This document shows positions 58,065 to 64,000 of a stretch of 64,000 bases of DNA, piece by piece. The notes under the pieces were generated by a model. The model ran no database searches, was not told the origin of the DNA, and saw nothing but the letters and a program-made list of their open reading frames with translations. The stretch comes from Heterostelium album PN500 (Eukaryota; Evosea; Eumycetozoa; Acytosteliales; Acytosteliaceae). Within the stretch, counting starts at the first letter, position 1; each line of letters begins with the position of its first letter. The DNA lies in NCBI RefSeq assembly GCF_000004825.1, contig NW_008805072.1, positions 998,435-1,062,434 of the forward strand, read 5' to 3'. The position numbers and the translations under genes are program-made.

Positions 58065-60638
58065 ATGTGGATACATCCAAGACCACAATATTCAATTACA
58101 CCTTTGTGGTCGGTGTTATTGGAGAATCGATACTTTGCAATATTGAAATCAAAGTCTGGTAGTAGTTTGTTGGGTAGAATCGCTGGTTTGGCTGTGCAAG
58201 CTAGTGATGCTAATCCTCTGACCTATAGGATAGTCTATCTGACAAAGTCTACACAGGTCATTGCAGTCAGTGAATCACTCGATTTGATAAAAGAACATTG
58301 GGTACTGTTGGAGCGTGATATAGTGCCGCGACTCGACGAGCACGAATGGGATGTTCGCGATCAATTCGTAATCTCAAAGATCATCGGAATGGTACAATCA
58401 ACAGACGAACACGAAGCAGATCAAAACGATGAACGTTCACTCATTGAATTCAAACAACAATTCGTTCAACTCGAAGAAAGATTACTTACATGTAAGTAGT
58501 TAATCATAAATATATAAAAATATATATAAAGAAAGTATTATTAATAACAACATAATAATACGTATCTCTAAAGATTTCAATTGTTCATTATGGTGGGAAG
58601 GATTAACCTATGGAAAGATCTTTATAACACAACAATCGGTGTGTTATTACTCTTCCAATCCAGTGCAACATATCATTTTACCATTCGATAAGATAACAGC
58701 TATCACAAAAGAGTCAGCACTTGGATTCCTACCTAATACAATTAAAATACAAGCATGTGTTGGTCCAGATATTAAAACTGAAAAAAAGGTATATTTGTAT
58801 AATGATATGAAGATCATAATCATTATAAATGTAGTTTTATTTAACATAATTGTTGTAATTTATAGTTTTTATTTTATATTGTACTTAGAGATCATGCTTA
58901 TGATCTAATGGAACAACTTTGGCGATTGTGTATAGATGAACTCTATCAGAAACAACAAGATAGTATTGAACTTAGTCATAATAGCAATAATTATAATAAT
59001 AATAATCAAAGTGAATCTAGTAACGCTGCTATGACATTGGAGGATCAATCAAGTCCAACACTAAGAGCAACCAAACAGAAATTAGACATTGAAAAGAACA
59101 ATAGAAATTTTCAAAGATTCTTCAAGTTACCTGAAAATGAAGATTTATTACAAGGTTTGTTGTTTGTTTTTACTTTTTTTTTTTTTTTTTTGGAAACAAT
59201 CATATCAAATCTAACATACAAATTACTACTACTACTATCAAGTTCATGCATGTTGGATTGTAAGGAAAAAGAATGCATTGTTGGGTGATTTATATTTGAG
59301 TGCCAATTTCTTTTGTATAAAATATAAGGAGTCATTCTCCTCAAAGAAATACACTACGGTTTTGCCTATTGCAAAAATAGCATCGATACAGAAAACTAAA
59401 CCATTCCTGGGATTCTCTTTCATCTCGGATACACTGGAGATCACAACTACATGTGGACGTGTCATAAGTGTTCGTTTGTTCCATTGTGACGAAGCATTAC
59501 AAACCATGTTGAAATACTCTCAGCATCATATCAGTAATAATAACAACTTTAATAACAATAATATCAATAACAGTCCTTCTCATCAGAGACAAGCTTTACA
59601 AATTGAATCGATTGGCGTTGGATGGTTCGCTCAGGAACCCGGTTTGAAACATGAAGATCCAGAGATTCTAAAGGATAAGGTCTATGCATGGAATAAATAC
59701 TTTACAAAGCACGGTGAAGATACCACCATGTCGGTAACGAATCGACTTACCAAGTTGATTCGTCGTGGAATCCCCGATCCACTGCGTGGACATATCTGGG
59801 CGTTTTGCAGTGGTGCCTGCTTCATGTGGGAAAAGGAGCGTGGTTACTACCACCAGATTCTCCACGAGAACAAAGACAACACCAGTACAGCGACAGAGGA
59901 AATCGAAAAAGATATTAGACGAACGTTCTCCTATCATCCCTACTTCAAGTCTGAAGATGGTATCAATTCACTGAGGCGTGTTCTCACCGCGTACAGCTGG
60001 CGAAATCCAACTATTGGCTACTGTCAGAGTATGAATGTTGTCGCCGGTATTATGCTGATGTACATGCAGGAGGAAGCTGCATTCTGGGTGCTCTGTCGTG
60101 TCTGTGAGGTATTCCTCAAGGACTACTATGTTACTGCGATGATTGGATCGATCATCGATCAAAAGATCTTTGCTCACCTGGTCAAGCTGCACCTGCCCGA
60201 CGTCAACGCACACCTTGATAAGATAGGACTTCCCATCAACATTGTCTCACTGCCTTGGTTCATGTGTTTATTTGTATCATACATTCCATTCCCCGTTGCA
60301 ACAAGAGTGGTCGATTGTTTCCTTCTTGAAGGTACAACTGTTTTATTCCAAACTGGACTTGCAATTCTAAAGGTATAATATATATATATAAATTATAAAT
60401 AATAATAATAATCTATCTTATAATTACTAACCAACTAATAACAAAAATATAAATCAAGATAAACAAGAAAAAGATTTTGGCAGAGAAAGATTCAGAAGTG
60501 GTTGTACATTTATTGAAAAACAATGATTACGATGTAGATGAGTTGGATAGAGTGGCTTTTGAGGATTTTAATATTTTAGACGATGAAATCAATGAACTAA
60601 GAAATGCACATAAATTCAAAGAGATCAAACGTAAATAA
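58065..60638 (+). CDS. GRAM-TBC domain RabGAP (TBC1D8/9-like), 5 exons, 746 aa
   Basis: Model: join(58065..58491, 58574..58788, 58866..59154, 59243..60372, 60459..60638). The ATG at 58065 starts MWIHPRPQYSITPLW, the typical TBC1D8/9 opening. Two GRAM domains follow: one around LWWEGLTYGKIFITQQSVCY, one around GDLYLSANFFCIKYKESF. The TBC domain has LIRRGIPDPLRGHIWAFCSG, the Arg finger in EIEKDIRRTF and the Gln finger in GYCQSMNVVAG, so the dual-finger GAP machinery is intact. TBC proteins stimulate GTP hydrolysis by Rabs; the partner Rab is unknown. The protein ends soon after the TBC domain, without the EF-hand tail of animal TBC1D9. Intron 3 begins GTTTGT, an uncommon donor. Confidence 0.9.
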
Positions 60639-61211
60639 ATTTTATCTTTTTTTTTTCTTTTATATATCTATAATATCTTTTGTTATTACATTTACATTGT
60701 AAACTCTGGATTACCTGACTGAGTGAATCATTATTATTATCTAATTACATAAAATTTTTTAAAATAGAAAAAAAAAAAAAAAAAAAGTTACTTTTATAAA
60801 TTGTATTTCCATCCTAAAATGAGAACATTCCTTACTTATTTTAAAGGAAGACTAGTTAATTAATCAATTATTCCAACATAATTATCTGATACTATCTAAA
60901 AATTGGAGACCGACGAATTATCATATTTAATATTCAAAGATAATAAATTCGTTTGTCAAAATCCCAATTTTTTTTAAAGTATTTTTTTGAAAAAAAACAA
61001 AAAAGAAATTTCAATAAGTGATGTGTAATAAAAAAACTCACAGTTCTAAACTATCTAGTTTTTTCATTATTCTTTTTTTTCATTTTTACATTTATTCTGC
61101 CTTTGGTTGTTTTTTTTTTTAATCACATACATTGTAATATTATAGTGTCTTTATATTATATTAGTTATAATCCAATAAAAGAAGTAACAATATCAATATT
61201 TAGTAGTAAGA
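60639..61211. other. Intergenic spacer, about 570 bp
   Basis: AT-rich, with an A-run near 60767-60786 and T-runs near 61070-61120. It separates two co-oriented genes. Nothing else seen. Confidence 0.5.
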
Positions 61212-62627
61212 ATGTTGGCAACCAAACAAATTAGTAAATCATTATTAAATAATAGTGCTGTAGGTATATCAATTATAATATTGTATTACAATTGTATAGT
61301 TTAATAATAATAATAATAATAATAATAACAATAACAATAACAATCAATAAAATACAGAGATATTTTCATTCTAGTGCAATAAGACTTGGTGGTGGACATG
61401 GTGGAGCACCAATTCCATATCCATCGGCAGTTATTGAGAATGCAGGTGAAACACAAAAGATGAATCTTTTCCAAGCTATCAACAATGCTATGGATATCTC
61501 ATTGAGAACAGACGAAAAAGCATGTATCTTTGGTGAGGACGTTGGATTCGGTGGTGTCTTCCGTTGTACCGTCGATCTTCGTGATAAATATGGTGCAAAG
61601 CGTGTATTCAACACTCCACTCTGTGAACAAGGTATCGCTGGTTTTGCCATCGGTATGGCTGCACAAGGTGCAACTGCCATCGCTGAGATTCAATTTGCAG
61701 ATTGTAAGTGGTTGTTTATAAATAACATGCATGCAAACCAACAGCAAATTTAACTAATTTAATCGATTGATCGATCAATCAATCAATTTTAGATATCTTC
61801 CCTGCTTTCGATCAAGTAAGAAAAAGCAAATCGATAGATAGACGACAGATAGATAGATTAACCGATTCAATTGAGAATGGACTAACTAAATTTGTTTTTG
61901 TTTTTGTTTTGTTTATTTATTGTAGATTGTTAATGAAGCAGCTAAATATAGATATAGATCAGGTGGACAATTCGATTGTGGAAGTGTAACATTTAGAGCA
62001 CCTTACGGTGCAGTCGGACATGGTGGACATTATCACTCGCAATCGCCAGAGTCATACTTTGCTCATACACCAGGTTTGAAGGTAGTCATGCCAAACACAC
62101 CGGTCGAAGCAAAGGGACTGCTGTTGGCATCGATTCGTGACAAGAATCCAGTTGTATTTTTCGAACCAAAATTATTGTACAGATCGGCAGTCGAAGAGGT
62201 GCCAATCGGTGACTACGAGATTCCACTTGGAAAGGCACGTGTCGTCCAAGAGGGTTCCGACATCACCATCGTCGGTTGGGGTTCACAAATGAGAGTGTTG
62301 AATCAAGCCGTACACATGGCAAAGGAGAAACTTGGTATTTCATGCGAACTGATCGATCTTCGTACCATTTTGCCATGGGATGTCGAAGCGGTCGAGGCAA
62401 GCGTCAAGAAGACCGGAAGACTGATTATCAGTCACGAAGCACCAAAGACTGGTGGTTGGGCTGCTGAAATCTCATCGACCATTCAAGAGCGTTGTTTCCT
62501 CCACTTGGAAGCACCAATTCAGAGAATCTGTGGTTACGACACTCCATTCCCATTGATCTTTGAGAGATTCTACGTACCAGATCATTTGAAGAATTTCGAA
62601 GCAATCAAGAAATCTGTTAAATATTAA
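61212..62627 (+). CDS. bkdB: Branched-chain 2-oxoacid dehydrogenase E1 beta subunit, 4 exons, 372 aa
   Basis: Model: join(61212..61259, 61358..61703, 61793..61815, 61926..62627). Residues 1-30 ([28 protein letters not shown]) form a mitochondrial presequence. The mature part reads [73 protein letters not shown] and [19 protein letters not shown], as in BCKDHB. The glutamate in GEDV that engages the thiamine pyrophosphate ring is present. With E1 alpha it decarboxylates the 2-oxoacids of Leu, Ile and Val in the matrix. Exon 3 is a 23-nt micro-exon (YIFPAFDQ). The donor GTAGGT at 61260 is used because the next GT breaks the frame. Confidence 0.95.
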
Positions 62628-62754
62628 ACATTAGAAAAACTAACAGAAACAACAAAAAAAAAAACAAAACATAATAATAACCAACTGGAAATAATTAATT
62701 TAATTAAAACTTATTTTAAAAACTTTTTTGATAATTATTTTGTTATTTATTTTA

Positions 62755-62940
62755 TTATTGTTGGATATTTGATGGTATTAAATGAGGTGGTGTTGGTAAT
62801 TGTTGGTTCATCATATGGTTTTGATGTTGTAACATATATTGTTGATATTGTTGGTGATGATGTTGTTGTTGTAATAATAATTGTTGATTGTGTTGAAGAA
62901 TTGATTGTTGAGTTGGGTATGTATGATATTGATATGTAGG

Positions 62941-62978
<38 letters not shown>

Positions 62979-64000
62979 GAAATTGATTGGACATTGATTG
63001 GATATATCTATTTGAAGATAGTTCAATGGTATTTGGTATGTCAATGGTACTGTTGTTATCTGGGGAGCCATAGTTTAAGTCTTTGGATGGATCTGATATA
63101 TTATTTATAGGTAGACCATATGACAGTTTTGGAAGTGGATTAAACTCTTTTGATTTATAGATAGGAAATTGAATATGAAAATTTGAGTTCATCTCCATTT
63201 CCGGTGTTTCGATGATGGATTCGGAGCTACTCATACTCAATTGTATGGTTGATTGTGAATTGTTTGTCATCTTTTCTAGAAAATTGGAAAATATTTGTCT
63301 CCTATCAGGGGTAATATTATTACTATTGATAATACTGTTTTTCTGATCTTTACTATTGGTATAAAGGTTTTTAATACTAAAATTATTTACAATTGTGTTT
63401 GTGTTTGTGTTTATATTTGTTGTTATTTTTGAAGATGGTGTTTGTGTTTGAGTTGGACTTGGTGGTAATGAATTAGGAGAAGACATTGGTGACTATTTTA
63501 TTTTTTATGTTAAATAAATATTTTAAAAGAATTAATAATTTAATTTAAAATGATTTAAATATATAAATAATTATTACCGAATAGTTATCTATTTCTTCAT
63601 CATCTTCATCATCTAGAGAGAATTTCTTCTTTTTCTTTAATAGTCCTCCTTTGTGCTTCTTATATAAACCATTCATGTTTGGAGAAACCCCATTTTCTCT
63701 TTTCACAGAATGATGTTTATATTCTATATTTGATAGATTTACCTTCTATTTTAAAATAGAAATAATTAAAATTAAGTAGTTTATATTTAAAATATATATA
63801 TTAATATATTTACTTTGTTTACTTGTATAAATGTTGTTGATTTAGAAGTGTTGTCATTGTTATTATTATGTTTGTTGGTATTGTTGGATTGAAAACTAGG
63901 AGGTGACTCATTATGAAATTTAAGAGGTTGTGGTTTAGAAACTGGATTTTGGGTAACGATATCCTTATGGTCATTGAATGTTTTAATAAATTCTTTTTGT
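62755..64000 (-). CDS. Gln/Asn-rich protein, C-terminal part only (runs off the right edge)
   Basis: Model: complement(join(62755..63492, 63578..63745, 63814..>64000)). The visible 364 residues start upstream of the window edge. The first exon shown reads QKEFIKTFNDHKDIVTQNPV and is Ser/Asn-rich. The second has a strongly basic run (KKHKGGLLKKKKKFSL) followed by DDEDDEE, which could be a nuclear localisation signal. The last exon has SPNSLPPSPTQTQTPSS, a helix-like DRRQIFSNFLEKMTNNSQ, a run of 15 Gln and a Gln/His tail. This composition is common in dictyostelid transcription regulators. The domain that would identify it must lie beyond the window, so no function is assigned. Confidence 0.6.
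62939..62980 (-). repeat. Polyglutamine-encoding CAA repeat
   Basis: Pure CAA codon run (TTG on the plus strand) inside the Gln/Asn-rich gene. Such runs are length-variable between dictyostelid strains. Confidence 0.85.

Overview
The window is nuclear DNA of a social amoeba (Dictyostelia). Gene bodies are moderately AT-rich and intergenic DNA is extremely A/T-rich, with poly-A and poly-T runs. Introns are short (about 60-120 nt) and mostly begin GTAAGT or GTATGT. Proteins carry Asn, Gln and Ser/Thr homopolymers. Lineage-typical genes are present: a cAMP-receptor-like GPCR, a mitochondrial type II topoisomerase and a GATA factor. Codon use is fairly balanced (many GTC, ATC and CTC codons), so it may not be D. 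discoideum itself, but the species cannot be named from this window.

Layout, left to right: eIF5 (5' end cut by the window edge), ALKBH6-like dioxygenase, a small KEOPS Pcc1/LAGE3 gene, a plant-type second cap-methyltransferase-like gene, strumpellin/WASHC5 in eight exons, and tRNA-Pro(UGG) with an adjoining hairpin. Next come an unusual long-period TPR-like repeat protein and a PAK-family kinase. A gene-poor stretch of about 5 kb (13.8-18.9 kb) follows; it holds two poorly resolved spliced genes. Then come an LPLAT/AGPAT acyltransferase, an XPG/Asteroid-like PIN protein, a NAPE-PLD-like hydrolase, Rpb11, a PACS-family sorting protein and a GATA factor. A second gene-poor stretch (30.6-35.1 kb) holds a small spliced gene with a signal peptide and what look like remains of an F-box-like gene.

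The right half is dense again: a double-PHD protein, mitochondrial topoisomerase II, CSN6, the GPCR, mitochondrial ribosomal protein uL23m, a TMEM260-like O-mannosyltransferase and an inositol polyphosphate kinase. These are followed by a TUTase/poly(A) polymerase with a very long N-terminus, a GRAM-TBC RabGAP, BCKDH E1 beta (bkdB), and the C-terminal part of a Gln/Asn-rich protein that runs off the right edge.

No operons, CRISPR arrays, transposons or proviral elements were recognised. Neighbouring genes are functionally unrelated housekeeping and signalling genes, as is usual in eukaryotes. Exon boundaries were derived by hand from splice signals, frame continuity and remembered family alignments. 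For each complete model the exon lengths sum to a whole number of codons.
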